This document shows, in pieces, positions 48,201-59,957 of a stretch of 64,000 bases of DNA; the stretch's first letter is position 1, and the number at the start of each line of letters is the position of its first letter. The stretch is from Diadema setosum. Its lineage: Eukaryota > Echinodermata > Echinoidea > Diadematoida > Diadematidae. Below the pieces are notes generated by a model. It worked only from the letters and a program-made list of their open reading frames with translations, was not told the DNA's origin and ran no database searches. Made by a program: the position numbers and the translations under genes. The stretch spans positions 19,650,650-19,714,649 of the forward strand of contig CM067069.1 in the NCBI GenBank assembly GCA_033980235.1, in the 5' to 3' direction.

Positions 48201-51200
48201 GTCGGTCTCGTGGGCCTTTTTTGCCTACTGTCGGTCTCGTGGGCTTTCTATACTTAGTGTCGGTCTCATGAGCCTTTATTGGTTAGTGTCGGTCTCGTGG
48301 GCTATGTTTGCTTAGTGTCGGTCTCATGAGCCTTTTGTGCGTAGTGTCGAACTCATGGGCTGTATGACTCCTGAGCTGTATAACTCGTGGGCTGTATGAC
48401 TCATGGACCTATTATTGATGTCGGTCTCGTGGACCGTATGACTCGTGGGTGTCGGTCTCGTGGGATGCCCCCATCAAAAGCTACTTTGCAACAGGACGCA
48501 GGGAGAGAGAGGAGAAGGGCCAACGCCATTGTCGTCTTTACGTCCGCGTCGCAGATCTAAAGCTTCTTGTTATGAGAGTAGGCCTACATCAACGAGAAGC
48601 TTCATCCGCCATAAGACGAGGATTAGCCAGGGGCAATGAAGCAGGCTTGGTATGTTCTAACAGTAACGTTATAACAAGACAATAAGTCATTTTGCAAATA
48701 ACGCATGTTCAAATAATCATTTTTTAAAACAATGAATATACACCTCCTGTGTGCAATGATTCCACCACAAACGGTCATATTGGTTGGGAGAATTCTGATT
48801 TCCGATGTTTCAAATGAGACAAGCACCCAGAATATCCGAGTAACTTGCTCTTTCAGAACGACGTTGCATTTATCAAAACTCGATCATGCTCTGCAAGTCT
48901 TGTTACACACACAATGTACTCTTTCATATCTTATGCTTTGTAACTTAAAAGGGTGAAATAGATGAATCAATGGATGCGTTATAAAGGATCAGAAGTTCCA
49001 TGGACTGAGAAACACGCAAAGTTTAACGAGCTACCCATTCGCAGGTTTGTTAGTCTGGTTCTTTGGAATGAATCCATATTTTTCGCTGTACTCACCAGTT
49101 CTACCGTCGCACGGCCTTGAGCAGTGACTTCCTCGGAAACCGTAGTAAAAAGTCTAACATTGCCCCTGAGCGACTGTGGCCATCTGCAAATTCAGTGTTA
49201 CTCATTCGTTTTTTCCTTCATTCCCTATTGTTTCAAAAATTGTGGCAATGCAATCGACAAATATTCATAAAGCTTCAATCTTGTCTTGCAAGCATGCAAT
49301 AACATTTCATATCATAACTTCGTTTTCGTTTTGCACCTTATCTCCACATCACATGAGAGTCAATTGTACATGGAAACACACTGAAGATATTTTTTCCATT
49401 TCCGTCGTTCGTACAGAAAATGACACGAGCTACCAAAATATGACAAGCAAGAAACTCACAGGTAAACAATGCATCAATGCAAGAGATTCCAGAGATTAAT
49501 GTCGTCAAGAAATATGTCTGATAACGTAGTGATCTATGTCATTATTGAACTTATGACCATTAAGATTGATAAAAAGATGATCATTTTTACATAAACGGTT
49601 TTACATGTCTGCCAAATTCACTTAAGAAGATCACGTCGATACCATCGAAATTCGTCGGCAATATTACCTTTATTAGAAATATGGTTAATAATATCCAGCC
49701 ATGTTTGTCAGTGAAACATAATGAGTGGGAATCGGACTTTGAATTAAGACATGACTTATACGTGAGCCAATGGACACAAAAGGGCAGGAAGAATCTCCTT
49801 ATTTTGAATGAATCTATTTTTCTACCATAGTTTACATCATTTCATCCCGACTAGAAAAATGATAATTACAAAATATGTGTTATTATCTTTATACCACACC
49901 TTTTCAAAACCGTAAAGTCATAAGATGAAAAGATATACCGGCGTCTGTAAGTTTATTCCAGGTATAACGGAATATCCTCAGAGAGTCCGATGAGGGAGTG
50001 GAAAATTTCTGCCTTCGGAGCCTTACATCAGATCGAGGGAACGTGCTTGGTATTTTCGTATTTTCTGGTCAAACGACGAACCACCTGTTTCAATATTTTG
50101 ACATCATCTTCTCAGGGATATCCCAAAAAGATCTTATTTCTTTATCTCACGACATTGCTCTACCGCGGTACCGTAAATTCGACTTGAAAGAGTGTGCTGA
50201 TGTATCCGTGTGAAAGTTCACTTCCGTCACACAATACTCTGTACCATCGACTCAATGTTTGGATTCGGATGAGGAGGGGATGTTCCTTAAAGGGATAGTA
50301 TAGTTTTGGTTGAGGTGAGGGTTCAGTCTTTAACTTTTGAATGATACTTAGAAACTACTTTATAAAATGTTGAAGAGTATATGATTCTAAGAGGATTTAA
50401 AAGTTTATTTGATGAAAATTAGTTTTAAAATTGCTGAGATATCCAAAACTGGGTAAAACAAAACGATCCTAATATAAAGGTGCATGGCTCTCTCCTTTTA
50501 TTAGGATTGCTTTGTTTTGGATGTCTCAGCCCTTTCAAGACCAATTTTCATTATATGAATTCTTCTTACAAGTTATGCTCTTTTATATTTCATTTTTTTT
50601 TTTTTTTTTGTATATACTTAAATGATGCCTCGCTCGGATGACCTCACCAGTTTGATTAAAGGTCCAGTTTACCTTTGGGAGCAATGACTTTAAAAATGTT
50701 CAAGATATCACATTTGATGCATATGTGTAGGTCTGTTGTATCACAAAAAATCCTACCATATAATTTTTTTCGCCATAAGGTCTAAGATATATGGATATAT
50801 TAGTATTTTTCGCAGTAAACCATAACTGTAGACGGTTTAGTCTGGAAGTATTCTTATTATATTTATTATTCACATTTGGTGTATTTTACAATGCTTAACA
50901 TTGATTTAACGGATTCAGATTTTTGCAGTGGTTGTTTCTATCCCTAACTCACGTTTTAGAAGTATTTAAAACAATAATGCTGGGTTTTTGTTTCATCTGC
51001 AAATGGTAAATTATGCCTTTAACTTGCTACTTTTTAAAACATTTATACCATAAGTTAATCATAAAACATTATATACTATACTTTGTACATCCCGTAAACA
51101 TTGTAATATTCTCGATATTTTGAATTTTGCATGTTACGTCACTTCTGACTTTGATACACTGTACTAAAACCCTTTGTTATATTTTTGGAACCCACATCCT

Positions 51201-52832
51201 ACAAGCTTTGCTTTTTAGTGGGTTCCTCATATTACACGTTAATTATATGTCCTTATACATTTGTGCATTATTGGTTCAAACTGACCATTGTGTGAAAAAA
51301 ACTTTTCTGCTTCAAATCAAATGGAATATAAAACTTGTACGAAATGTGGAATATGGAACGTGAATAAAATAAAAAAAAATAAGGTTTCTCATTATTTGAA
51401 AAAAAAAACACAATCATTATATAAAAAAGCACGTTGGAAACCTGTAGTCCTATCTCAACCGAAACAGTGCGACTCACACACTGTTTTTTTTTTATGAATA
51501 CACATGTCAAACTTAGATTCTTCTTTTTTGTTTTTTATCGGCAGATTGAGAAAGATCTAATCTTGCATTGAATATTCATGGATCATAATGGTGTCTGTGT
51601 CTGTGAGTGTTCATGGTTGTTATATAGACCTCATATCTAAAGCGTAGGGTATCTTTTTTTATTTTTCATCGAAAGTCATTGACAAAATGAGGAAAAATAC
51701 ACAGATAAGGACAGTGTCACAGTTACCCCGGCTAGATAGCAGAGAAAATAAAAAATAGATATCATCGGCAGGAAAACGAAAAAAAAAAGAACAAGTGTCA
51801 ATTTCCACTTTTATTTAATAATTAAAAAAATAACAGTAAAATTTGCTCATGCTTTAGAAAGAAAGAAAGAATTAATTTTGACGAAATCGTTCATTCTTAT
51901 AATTCGCGGAATTGATTTGTCAATTTCAGCATTCTATCTCATCATCTGACGTCACGTGTCTGTGGGACGATGTGATATTTTGGGCAACTTTCCAAGATAG
52001 AGGTAGGGTGGCAGAAAATGATACCAAAATCCAAGCAGTTTTTCAAGAATATCACGAAATTGCCAAAAACTATGGCAAAAGAGCTTACGAATTTAAGATA
52101 TGCATCCAAAAACAATGTCATCTTAAACTTTTAGACATTAAGAGCCTATATCCAAATTTTCTGTCAGACCCTCTAACCAGTGGATCAGACTATCCACTGT
52201 GCTAGTTGTTTGTACGCCATCGGTAATCTGTACGCCATTTAAGTACCAGATCACGTGTTCTGAGCCAAACACTCCATCGGCTGTACAGTTAGCTGTTACT
52301 TCCAGGTTTGGTGTCAGAGGGCTTGGTACTTCAAGAGTAACGCTGGTTCCACCTAGATAAAATAATAACAAAAGAAAATAAAAAAATAGAGTTAATCACC
52401 TCACTTGAAGTTGATTCCAAAAGCTCTTTCACTTGAAACTTCCATGGGTATGTAATCGTCTTAGAGATAAAGGAACAGTCAACTATTTTCAAGACATTGC
52501 GCAGACACGGTCATTGTGAATGACAATTTTGTGCTTCTTGTTGCACATTATATCCTATTCTTATTTCCGTTGATCCGAAGTTTTGTGTAGCGCTATGCAT
52601 TTCCCTACAGAAGAAAAATATTTAAAAGAAAAAAAGTAAGCCATATAAACCGAGGTGGGAAGGAAATCTAAGCAACAAATTCACAGATAATTTTGCTGTG
52701 AAAAAGTATGCGTATGTATTTTTATGTATTGAATAAAAATTGAACCTGTTTTGATGTTTACATCTTACCTATATTTCGAATGGCGATGGAAAATATCCCA
52801 AAGAGGATCAATACTCGTTTATCAGTCGTCAT
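39487..52832 (-). CDS. Gene B: SRCR/Ig type I membrane receptor, 7 coding exons (spliced)
   Basis: Exons 52832-52769, 52352-52170, 45928-45596, 44112-43921, 43038-42712, 41387-41112 and 40252-40122, plus a 3' UTR exon from 39487. The coding sum is 1506 nt, 501 aa, and every junction is phase 1. Order: signal peptide; Ig first half; group-B SRCR with 8 Cys; Ig second half; Ig; Ig; transmembrane helix; six-residue tail KRRSVH. It is the tandem paralogue of gene A with one additional Ig exon. Its largest intron (52.2-45.9 kb) holds a 1.7-kb fold-back transposon, a MITE and a LINE 3' end that gene A lacks. A surface recognition role is inferred from the domains; the ligand is unknown. The splice model is from sequence signals and comparison with gene A, not from transcripts. 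Confidence 0.78.
40117..40252 (-). CDS. Gene B exon 7: transmembrane helix, tail KRRSVH, stop
   Basis: Acceptor GTCGATAG. In phase 1 it reads PHRRVLQQSSTT, then YALLVVIFILSVITCLTVLI, the tail KRRSVH and a TGA at 40124-40122; TTGAG and a GTGAGT donor follow. The cytoplasmic tail of six residues has no recognisable signalling motif. Confidence 0.87.
41112..41387 (-). CDS. Gene B exon 6: additional Ig-like domain
   Basis: A 276-nt phase 1-1 exon (acceptor CAAACAG, donor CCAG|GTGAAT). It encodes SLIITCHVDPEDQPFPP, then VLCNGINEYGETKMTETYC: B- and F-strand cysteines and the Cys-x-x-x-N-x-x-G pattern of the F-G region. It is a relative of exon 5 but clearly diverged. Gene A has no counterpart in its short 4570-3999 interval; a decayed relative lies at 22.27-22.5 kb. 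Confidence 0.85.
41798..42582. mobile_element. Second fold-back-like element with TTCCGAAGGTTC arms
   Basis: The left part (41800-42050) repeats motifs of type TTCCGAAGGTTCATTAATCC and GAAAATGAAAT; the right part (42350-42582) carries the inverse (GGATTAAC, ACCTTCGGAAT). The core contains a (GT)n tract. It sits in the gene B intron between Ig exons 5 and 6. No target duplication could be identified, so the exact ends are uncertain. It is a different family from the 46.8-kb element. Confidence 0.6.
42227..42253. repeat. (GT)n microsatellite in the core of the 41.8-kb element
   Basis: Uninterrupted GT dinucleotides. Confidence 0.95.
42712..43038 (-). CDS. Gene B exon 5: Ig-like domain
   Basis: A 327-nt phase 1-1 exon (acceptor ACTAACAG, donor GAAG|GTATAT). 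It encodes EIKGEDNLVNLVISCHV and IELTCSATNGIGTTSATLT with the usual two Ig cysteines and several extra ones, plus NFT and NTT sequons. About 11 of 108 residues differ from gene A. Confidence 0.88.
43921..44112 (-). CDS. Gene B exon 4: second half of Ig domain
   Basis: A 192-nt phase 1-1 exon (acceptor GTTTACAG, donor ACAG|GTAAGT). It begins GDESAAAAIF and contains GVDRFTYYDISSEFTFTPT and NGDLLQCQVYG, with the F-strand Cys. The same module occurs in genes A and C. Confidence 0.82.
44676..45003 (-). mobile_element. tRNA-derived SINE with (ATT)n tail, copy 1
   Basis: On the minus strand the element starts GGGGGCGCTGTGGCC. It has a pol III A box (TGGCCTAGTGGA, 44992-44981) and B box (GAGTTCGATTCC, 44950-44939), then a conserved body (TGGGTACCTGGCAACGTTAG) and an ATT/ATAATG simple tail. 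Non-coding retroposon. Confidence 0.85.
45596..45928 (-). CDS. Gene B exon 3: group-B SRCR domain
   Basis: A 333-nt phase 1-1 exon behind a long polypyrimidine tract (TTTTTTTTTTCAG), donor GAAC|GTGAGT. It encodes VRLVGGSGDHEGRVEILCDG, GTACDWGW, AVCRQLGY, GPIWLDHG, NSLLECYHYPWGC and DDDVGVRCAG: a full SRCR domain with eight cysteines. Substitutions against gene A cluster in the C-terminal half. Confidence 0.94.
46770..47140. repeat. Tandem-repeat arm of fold-back element, copy 1 left
   Basis: Starts with units of type GAGTCATACAGCCCAC (16 bp), passing into 29-bp units such as GAGACCGACACTAAGCAAAG plus AAGGCCCAC. Unit ends vary by point changes. Confidence 0.85.
48100..48470. repeat. Tandem-repeat arm of fold-back element, copy 1 right
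   Basis: The reverse complement of the left arm: GTCGGTCTCGTGGGC units spaced 29 bp, then shorter CTGTATGACTCGTGGG units towards the terminus. The open frame across it is a by-product of the period. Confidence 0.85.
49065..49192 (-). other. Conserved intronic block with acceptor and donor, gene B copy
   Basis: Between an acceptor (AATTTGCAG) and the donor GTGAGTACAG lies about 100 nt. One frame is open (WPQSLRGNV...EEVTAQGRATVEL); the phase-1 frame demanded by neighbouring exons reads GHSRSGAML... and stops at TAG just before the donor. Confidence 0.4.
49973..50235. other. Conserved intronic block 2, gene B copy
   Basis: The counterpart of 12128-12390. It ends with CGTGTGAAAGTTCACTTCCG in both copies. 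Confidence 0.45.
50291..50610. mobile_element. TTAA-type MITE, family 2, copy truncated at right
   Basis: The left end AGGGATAGTATAGTTTTGG follows TTAA at 50287-50290. The body matches the copy at 26374. The right inverted end is missing and the match stops at a poly-T run. It is absent from the matching gene A intron position (about 12.44 kb), so it inserted after the duplication or was lost there. Confidence 0.7.
51180..51400 (+). mobile_element. LINE 3' UTR fragment in a gene B intron
   Basis: Contains CCCACATCCTACAAGCTTTG plus CTTTTTAGTGGGTTCC, almost identical to 62611-62645 in the LINE of gene C. Only a 3' end is recognisable; the coding part is absent. Confidence 0.6.
52170..52352 (-). 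CDS. Gene B exon 2: first half of Ig domain
   Basis: A 183-nt exon, acceptor ATCTAG. It encodes the same GGTSVTLEVPSPLTPN start, then VTANCTADGVFGSEHVIWYL, with B-strand Cys and C-strand Trp. It is one codon shorter than in gene A. The donor GAGG|GTCTGA is shared with gene A but weak. Confidence 0.7.
52769..52832 (-). CDS. Gene B exon 1: signal peptide
   Basis: Reads MTTDKRVLILFGIFSIAIR, then NI and a split Gly codon, ending at GTAAGATG. The basic start and hydrophobic core match gene A's exon 1. The 64-nt exon ends in phase 1. Confidence 0.75.
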
Positions 52833-54014
52833 TCCCGGACACCGGTCAATCCTCTAGGTGAAACGTCGAAGAAGGAATTTTCTACACTGTTCAAAAGTTC
52901 TATAGACGTTCTATACATGCAAATTTTTGCTTTCGTTTTTTAAACTTATTGTAGATAAAATGTTACACTGTTACACGACCTAAATGATCTGACGAGACTG
53001 ACCGCCTGATGTCCAATTTCTCCCCCGACCATTATTCGAGTATGTATGGAGACCATTCGACCATTTCACACTATATCTGCATATTGCTCCGCGTTTGCCG
53101 TTCTTGCTATATATTATTTGATAGTCCCAAATATTTTCCAAACCCACATTATACGCATGGATTATATTACAAGTGTGTCTGTATAAACTATGTATTGGAT
53201 CATTTTTTTTTTTTCACTATAAAAGCAGATTTTCTAGCTTTCTAAGTGCATTTGAGTGGAACTATTTCATCTATGTGCGGCATGATACAATGATAATCAT
53301 GTACGATAGTGCTGTAAAGACTCGGTTAGATACATGAACTTCATAAGCGAACTTCCAGTATGGGTTTGGAACTTAGTTATGCAGATATCACAAAGCACAT
53401 ACAGCCAAGATTTCCGTATAATCATCACATTATGCAGTGGATTGTTGTTCTTTCCTTTGCCTAACAAAACACAGGAAATGATTGGTATTAACTTCGTCAA
53501 CAGACACGTTGTAAGATAATCAAAGAACCATAATTTGACACCACGTGAATGACTCCCTTTCCTCTCTCAAATGTTTGAAGTATGTTTCACTTATCCTGAC
53601 GCAAAACCATCCGTGGCTTACTTCCGCATGTGCGAACAAGCATACTCTTCCTCTTTTTCTGAAGTGTTTCAAGGATAGAAATTGCATTTCCTCGAGACAT
53701 TCATTTCCCTTACAGATGGATGATGACGCCATAGATACGTTTAACTTTCTGCCAGTGTAGGATTTCTCTCAGTATAGAATTATGCAGGTCTGTGGGTTTT
53801 GTTTGTTTATTTGTTTGTTTGTTTGTTTGTTTACCTTTGTGAGGGAGAGATGCGAGAGATGGGGAGGAGAGAAGGGGGAAAAGGTCAGTCCTCCGAGACA
53901 GTATTTCGTGCAGTTGAAAATCATGTCTCGTATTTGTAATCAATGACTAAAATTTATCATTATCGCATTAATATAGATAAGATGTCTTGTCTGAGCATAC
54001 ATAAACTATCGGGG

Positions 54015-54385
54015 GCATCCCACGAGACCGACACCCACGAGTCATACGGTCCACGAGACCGACATCAATAACAGGTCCATGAGTCATACAGCCCACGAGT
54101 TATACGGCTCAGGAGTCATACAGCCCATGAGTTCGACACTACGCACAAAGGCTCATGAGACCGACACTAAGCAAACATAGCCCACGAGACCGACACTAAG
54201 CAATAAAGGCTCAGGAGACCGATACTAAGCAAAGAAAGCCCACGAGACCGACAGTAGGCAAAAAAGGCCCGCGAGACCGACAATAAACTAAAAAGGCTCA
54301 CGAGACCGACACTAAGCAAAGAAAGCCCACGAGACCGACAGTAGGCAAAGAAGGCCCACGAGACCGACAGGATAAACAGCGCCAT
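54015..54385. repeat. Tandem-repeat arm of fold-back element, copy 2 left
   Basis: Units GAGACCGACACTAAGC at 29-bp spacing, preceded by 16-bp GAGTCATAC units, as in copy 1. Confidence 0.85.
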
Positions 54386-55324
54386 CTACATGTCAATCAC
54401 CTGTACAGGGTGTTCCATGAACGGAAAAATAACATTTTGGCGGGTGTAATTTCGTAACGCTATCAATTGAAAGATGGTGACCATCTACATAATCATGAAG
54501 GTCATCAAATATGTATTTCTACATACTTCTGGGGGGGGGGGGGGAGGGCAAGTGTGTCAGGGAGCGACATTGTTATCAAGTAGACAAATTGAATTGTATT
54601 CTTCATGCCCCCGCTCCCCCCCCCAAAAAAAAAAGAGACAAAAAGCACAAATGAATTTAAAAGAGGACAATAACGATGTATGGATTAATTTAGAGCATTG
54701 ATAATGCCATCGTGCTATTTTTAATAGGCTTTACCAGTTTTTAGCTAGAAAATGGACAAGATATAAATTTTACCTCTTCTCTTTCCCGATTCCCTAGTTA
54801 CTTATTCTATTTTAGATATTCTACCCTCCTGCTTTGACGTTTTGCAGTAAGATCTATTTGTAATTTAGTCTGTAACTATGATGTATGTCGCAGGGATTCA
54901 CCTCAAGTTTGTGGCTTGTGTTATGCTCTTCCGACCAGTACATTTTATTGTGAAATACAATAGCTGTTTTCATGGATGCATCTGTTTTTTTTTCCGAATC
55001 CCTAACGCTACCTTAATAGACGATTACGTTTTTTTTTTATTTTTAATCAATACTAAATCAACACCCTCGCAGGTTTATTGTAGAAAGATCTGTTACACAC
55101 TTTTGCAGTACTTTGTTCATTTTTTTTTCACAAACACACACCCATGCAAACACAATTAAAGATCCTGATAATTTCGGGGGGGGGGGGGGGGGGGGAGGGG
55201 CAACTGATGGGCTAACACCCTGCCGGAGATGGCAACTCTTCTTTTCCATCTCATATCTTCCTATGCTATTACAGGTATCAGGACACCCTATACAATTTAT
55301 TGGTCGATAGGTGGCGCTGTTCAT

Positions 55325-55700
55325 CCTGTCGGTCTCGTGGGCCTTCTTTGCTTAGTGTCGGTCTCGTGAACCTCTTTTGCGTAATGTCGGTCTCGTGAGC
55401 CTTGTATGCGTAGCGTCGGTCTCGTGGACCTTTTAAGTGTAGTGTCGGTCTCGTGGGCTTTGTTTGCTTACTGTCGGTCTCATGAGCCTTTTGTGCGTAT
55501 TGTCGGTCTCGTGAGCCGTATAACTCCTGGGCTTATTTTACTTGATGTCGAACTCGTGGGCTTTATTTACTCAGTGTCGAACTCGTGGGCTGTATAACTG
55601 GTGGGCTGTATGACTTGTAAGCTGTATGACTCGTGGGCTGTATGACTTGTGAGCTGTATAACTTGTGGGCTGTATGACTCGTGGGTGTCGGTCTCGTGAC
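55325..55700. repeat. Tandem-repeat arm of fold-back element, copy 2 right
   Basis: The inverse of the left arm. Inner GTCGGTCTCGTG units at 29 bp give way to 16-bp CTGTATGACTTGTGGG units at the outer end. Confidence 0.85.
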
Positions 55701-55724
55701 GTGCACCCAAACTATCAACCACGA

Positions 55725-55728
<4 letters not shown>

Positions 55729-55803
<75 letters not shown>
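55729..55803. repeat. (CA)n microsatellite beside fold-back copy 2
   Basis: About 75 bp of CA dinucleotides, one CGC interruption, beginning about 12 bp past the target duplication at 55709-55716. Confidence 0.95.
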
Positions 55804-55804
<1 letters not shown>

Positions 55805-55809
55805 CCCAC

Positions 55810-58800
55810 TCATCACACACTCAATACACGTATTTCATTTCGTGCGCGTGTTACCTGGAACTTTTTTTTTAAGATTGGAGAATGCATTAAAAAAAAAAAA
55901 AACAGACCCATGTATACTCTTGACAAGAAGCAGGCCTTCAGTCATTGTCAGTAGCTGTGGTTGGTGAAGGTGAATGTCTCTACAAATTGTACCTCATTTA
56001 GAGTTATACATTATATATTTCGGCGAATTTTTGCACACAAAAAAAATATAATAGATAAATGATTCCTGTACGAGTAAAAACCATATCTTCTTTAAGCAGG
56101 TCTAGGTTTCGAGGAGAAAACAAAATCGTGGTATTATGAAGAATTAAAGTGAAACAAACCAATAATCACATTAAAAAGATATTCTTGTAATCCTTTGATT
56201 CTAACTTACATTGTACCTCTACGGAGAACTGCAATCTTTAATTTTGTGGGGAATGCGTATTTGAGAGTATAATCAACAGCGCAGTTATTGTAATTTACTC
56301 ATTTTGTTTGTTTGATTGCTTGCTTGCTTTTCTATATTTATCTCAAAGCTAGACACACGTGTAACAGTATCTTTGTTCGCATTTGAACAGTTCAGTTCAC
56401 TGCTGCATGTTTTCCATTCCAAGTCCCATTAGACCTGATGTAGCTATATTACAGATGAACCCCCTCACACCCATTAAAAAAAATGTGCAAACACATTGCC
56501 TATAGATATGGTGATGACAAAGTCAAAGCATAAACATGTAGTCATCTTAATAAAGGCGTTATTCACCATTTACAGATGAAGCCAAACCCCAGGTTTAGTG
56601 CTTCAAAATAGTTTTAAATGTGTCTTTCGGATAAAAACAACCAATGTAAAAATGTTTATCAGTATACATAATCAATGTTAAATATTGTTAGATGTACAAA
56701 ATGTGAACAATAGTGATAATAAAATTGTTTCCAGAATAAACCGTCTACATACTGACAAAATAGTGATATCTCCTTATATCCTAGGTTTTATTGCGTCATT
56801 TTTATACTGTGATATGGATGTTTTATGACAACACTGTCGTGCACATGCATTTTTTTATTTTTGATTTTTTTTTATTTTTAAATACCTGCGCACAATGTAA
56901 ACAATACCTTTAATCAAAAAAGAATCTCAGCAATGCGTATAGCGCCCTCTTGCCACCGCTATTAGAAGAGGACATTTCTCAATACAGTTCTGAGCTTTTG
57001 TCAATATTAAATTGATGTGCCAAACCTTAGTTGTTACTAGTATACACTTAGTTTTAAACGTCCATATCATTGGATTTAGAAACAATTTTCATAGACCTTG
57101 CAGATTTTCATATTTTCGATGTAGATAACAGCACATGTATAACTTACAGAACCCCATTATTGCTACTTTTTATGGCGTTTTGAGAAGGAAAGACTGCATT
57201 GATAACTAGCCATTAGCTGAAAGGCACTTTTTTCCCTTTAATTTCGGCAGTAAAGGAGTATATTTGATTTTGCAGCTTCCAAATAGCATTTATAGCAGCT
57301 TGAGGACTTTTGGAGTTCCTATCTTAATATGACTCTCAAATTGCTTAAAACTGTTATTCATCAACTCTCAATATCAATACTGATTAAGATTTTGTGGAAC
57401 TTTTTCTTTGACGATTTGAGCTGAAGGTTGCGCGTATAAACGAATACGATTTAACACACAAAGTATAAAGATTCTTTGCAACTTGAACGTGTCCTTACAA
57501 TTTATCACAGAGTATGATTAAACACTTGGTAGTGGTAGCTGTTTCCATTCTTTGAATTGGTTTTGGAAGAAAAAAAAAACACCCACATGCACATAGACCC
57601 TAACTACATTGTAAATCTTATTCGCAGATGAATCTGTCGGCGCATATTATGACACTGAGACTTACAAAATAATACTCCCCAATTAAGCTCTGACTTTTGA
57701 TGTTATACTATAACAGCATTTCGCCCGATCCGCATGATGCATATTCCATTACACGAGTTATGATAACCAAACATATAAACGTTTGCAGTTGGCACTTTTC
57801 ATCTTAAATTAATGGAGGCTCTTTAGGCAAATGGATAGGTGCGAATACCGTCCTTTTGGACAAGCAACAGCCTCATGCACACTCTACATGCGTGTAGAAA
57901 TAAATTTGACCTTCATGTCTATATAATTTCTCTCACCGTGCTCACAATGCACGAAAGCGACCATCGAAATATGACTGTATGATGAATTGAAACAAACAAA
58001 CAAACAAACAAAAAGACATTTGCAGGAAACGTGTGCAAAACAATGCAAACGATGATGCAACACTGAATTACAAGGTCTTCGACCATCATTCGTTACGTCA
58101 TTTCCCAAACCTGTAAAGGACAAGTGCATCCTCAAACAGTGATTTCCTCTCATTGACGTTTCACAGGCGTAATGATCCCTGTCTCATGTATAATAAACAA
58201 AGTCAAAGATTCAATCGGTTTTTATAGAAACGTTTATTGCAAAAGTCGGTAGTTTTTTTCATTCATGTAATGCGTCATAACACATCGATTTATTTTTTTT
58301 TAAATCATAATCCTTTTGAGATACCATTCTTTTCATGAGAAAAACAAGATCATTCTCTCTCATTTCCTCTCCTAAAAACCAGCAATACAAATATGTCTGC
58401 ATATAAACTGTCTACACTTTTGCACCATGCTGCACTATTCCGCGTTTGTTTCCTCACTCGGAATCTGGTCGGTGAGTGGTGACTGGATTGTCTTTGACTG
58501 TATTAGATGATGTGTATATTCGAGGCCATTATCCTCCTCCAGCATCTGCGTATGATAATGATCTCCTGCATTTTTATCACCCCTGGTTTAGTTTCATCTG
58601 TCTTTTGAACAACAGGTACGTCAAATATTATTTTCATTTAATGCGGAAAAAACACCTGCTCATAATAATTTTGCATAATAAAGAAAAACAGTGATATACA
58701 TTTAAGTCAAGAATTAACCTTTGTCCACGTCATTCAATGTCCAATAATGATTTACTCAATATCTTTTTTGACTTCTTGTTATATTCTTGTATGAAAAGAT

Positions 58801-59950
58801 AACATGCTATAAATCTTGTCATTACCTGAGCAAACAGCAAAGCAACAGCAACCGCGTGAGATCATACGCCAAATATCATGCTTATCAGGGGTTTTGGACA
58901 TTAACTCACCACACAGCAAAGTTTCTAATTAGTTGAATTTTCGTAATTAACTAATCAAAATTATGAAATTCATCAGTTGCTAATGAAAAGCTTATCAACA
59001 ATTAAAGTAAGCATAAATTACAGTAGCATTAAATTCGTTACCTGACTATTCATTTCAAAGCATGCCCCTTCGTTAACTCGTTTTAAGTTACTTCCATCAG
59101 CAAAGACGAAATAATCATTAAAATTATGGGCAATAATTCTATCCGGTAACCACAGATGAAACATAAAGATTTACTTCCTTGTTTGTTTGATTTATTTTAT
59201 TTTCTTCAGCATGATTTCATACAAAATCAAATTTCTTTTCAGTAATATGACAGAAAACTTCACTGTACGGATTACAATGTACATAATTCGAAGAAATTGT
59301 GTTCATTCTGAAATTGTGGACATTACTGCCATTGAGACAATTTACATTGCATTACAAAATTTAAATATTAACTACGTGTATAAGAAATAAAATCATGCAG
59401 AAGGACCCGACTGTCACTATGAGCGGTTGCTTAAACACATGATGGCAGTCCAGAACACCTATGGGGGGGGGGGGGACTGAGGAGGGCGGGGTAGGAGCTT
59501 ACATACAGTTTGTTTAGCAGAATGGGGAAAAGACCTGAACATGTAGAAAGTAATAGGTTTTGAATTCTAGTTCATAGCTAGTAACGAAGATGTGGTAAAC
59601 TATAATGATTATGATGACGGCAGACTGATAAAAAAAAATGGTAATAGTGAAGATGATAGTGATGGTGGTGATGATGAAGGTGATGGTGATGAAATGGTAG
59701 ACACAGAAACATTAATTGTGTATATTTTCAATAGTTTTAAATGTAATTTAGAGAAATAAAAAAAAATCATGGTCAATAGGGGGCCTACTAAAACCGTGTT
59801 GACAAATTGTCGTCTAACAGTAACATACATGCAGTTTTCACTCTATAGCCTTAAAAAACACATCATTTACATGATTTAACATAATTTAAATTTGCATGCC
59901 AATATATTGTCTGGCCCATTATATCTCATGGATTTTTCTGCTATTGATTA
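55810..59950. other. Intergenic region downstream of gene C
   Basis: AT-rich, no supported exons. 56570-56780 contains a repeat (ATCAATGTTAAATATTG, TAAACCGTCTAC) whose inverse recurs at 50825-50905 in the gene B intron. A poly-G run lies at 59462-59475. Confidence 0.4.
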
Positions 59951-59957
59951 CTTGGGA

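Larger units (their letters stand above)
46759..48472. mobile_element. Fold-back transposon copy 1 (1714 bp) in a gene B intron
   Basis: Flanked by a perfect 8-bp target duplication ATCAAAAG (46751-46758 and 48473-48480). The termini are inverted (GGGTGCACGTCACGAG; opposite end GGGGGCATCCCACGAG). Each arm of about 370 bp is made of tandem units: outer 16-mers of type GAGTCATACAGCCCAC and inner 29-mers starting GAGACCGACACTAAGC, in inverse order on the two arms. The roughly 950-bp core has no credible coding frame, so the copy is non-autonomous. Fold-back elements with tandem-repeat arms and 8-bp duplications are known from sea urchins (the TU family); membership is inferred from structure only. 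Confidence 0.88.
54011..55708. mobile_element. Fold-back transposon copy 2 (1698 bp), opposite orientation
   Basis: Flanked by the 8-bp duplication AAACTATC (54003-54010 and 55709-55716). Its left end equals the reverse complement of copy 1's right end and vice versa, so the two copies are inverted relative to each other. The arms have the same 16- and 29-bp units, and the core has the same CAGCGCCA(C/T)CTA edges. The presence of the same end types on both copies confirms the element boundaries. Confidence 0.88.

Noticed and set aside
46870..48315. Regular 29-bp repeats that resemble a CRISPR array
   Set aside because: The repeats are contiguous without unique spacers, arranged as inverted arms, bounded by target duplications and lie in a eukaryotic genome: a fold-back element.
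48097..48315. Repetitive open frame of type ILSVSWAFFAYCRSRG
   Set aside because: The frame is created by the 29-bp unit of the transposon arm; mirror frames occur at 54167-54385.
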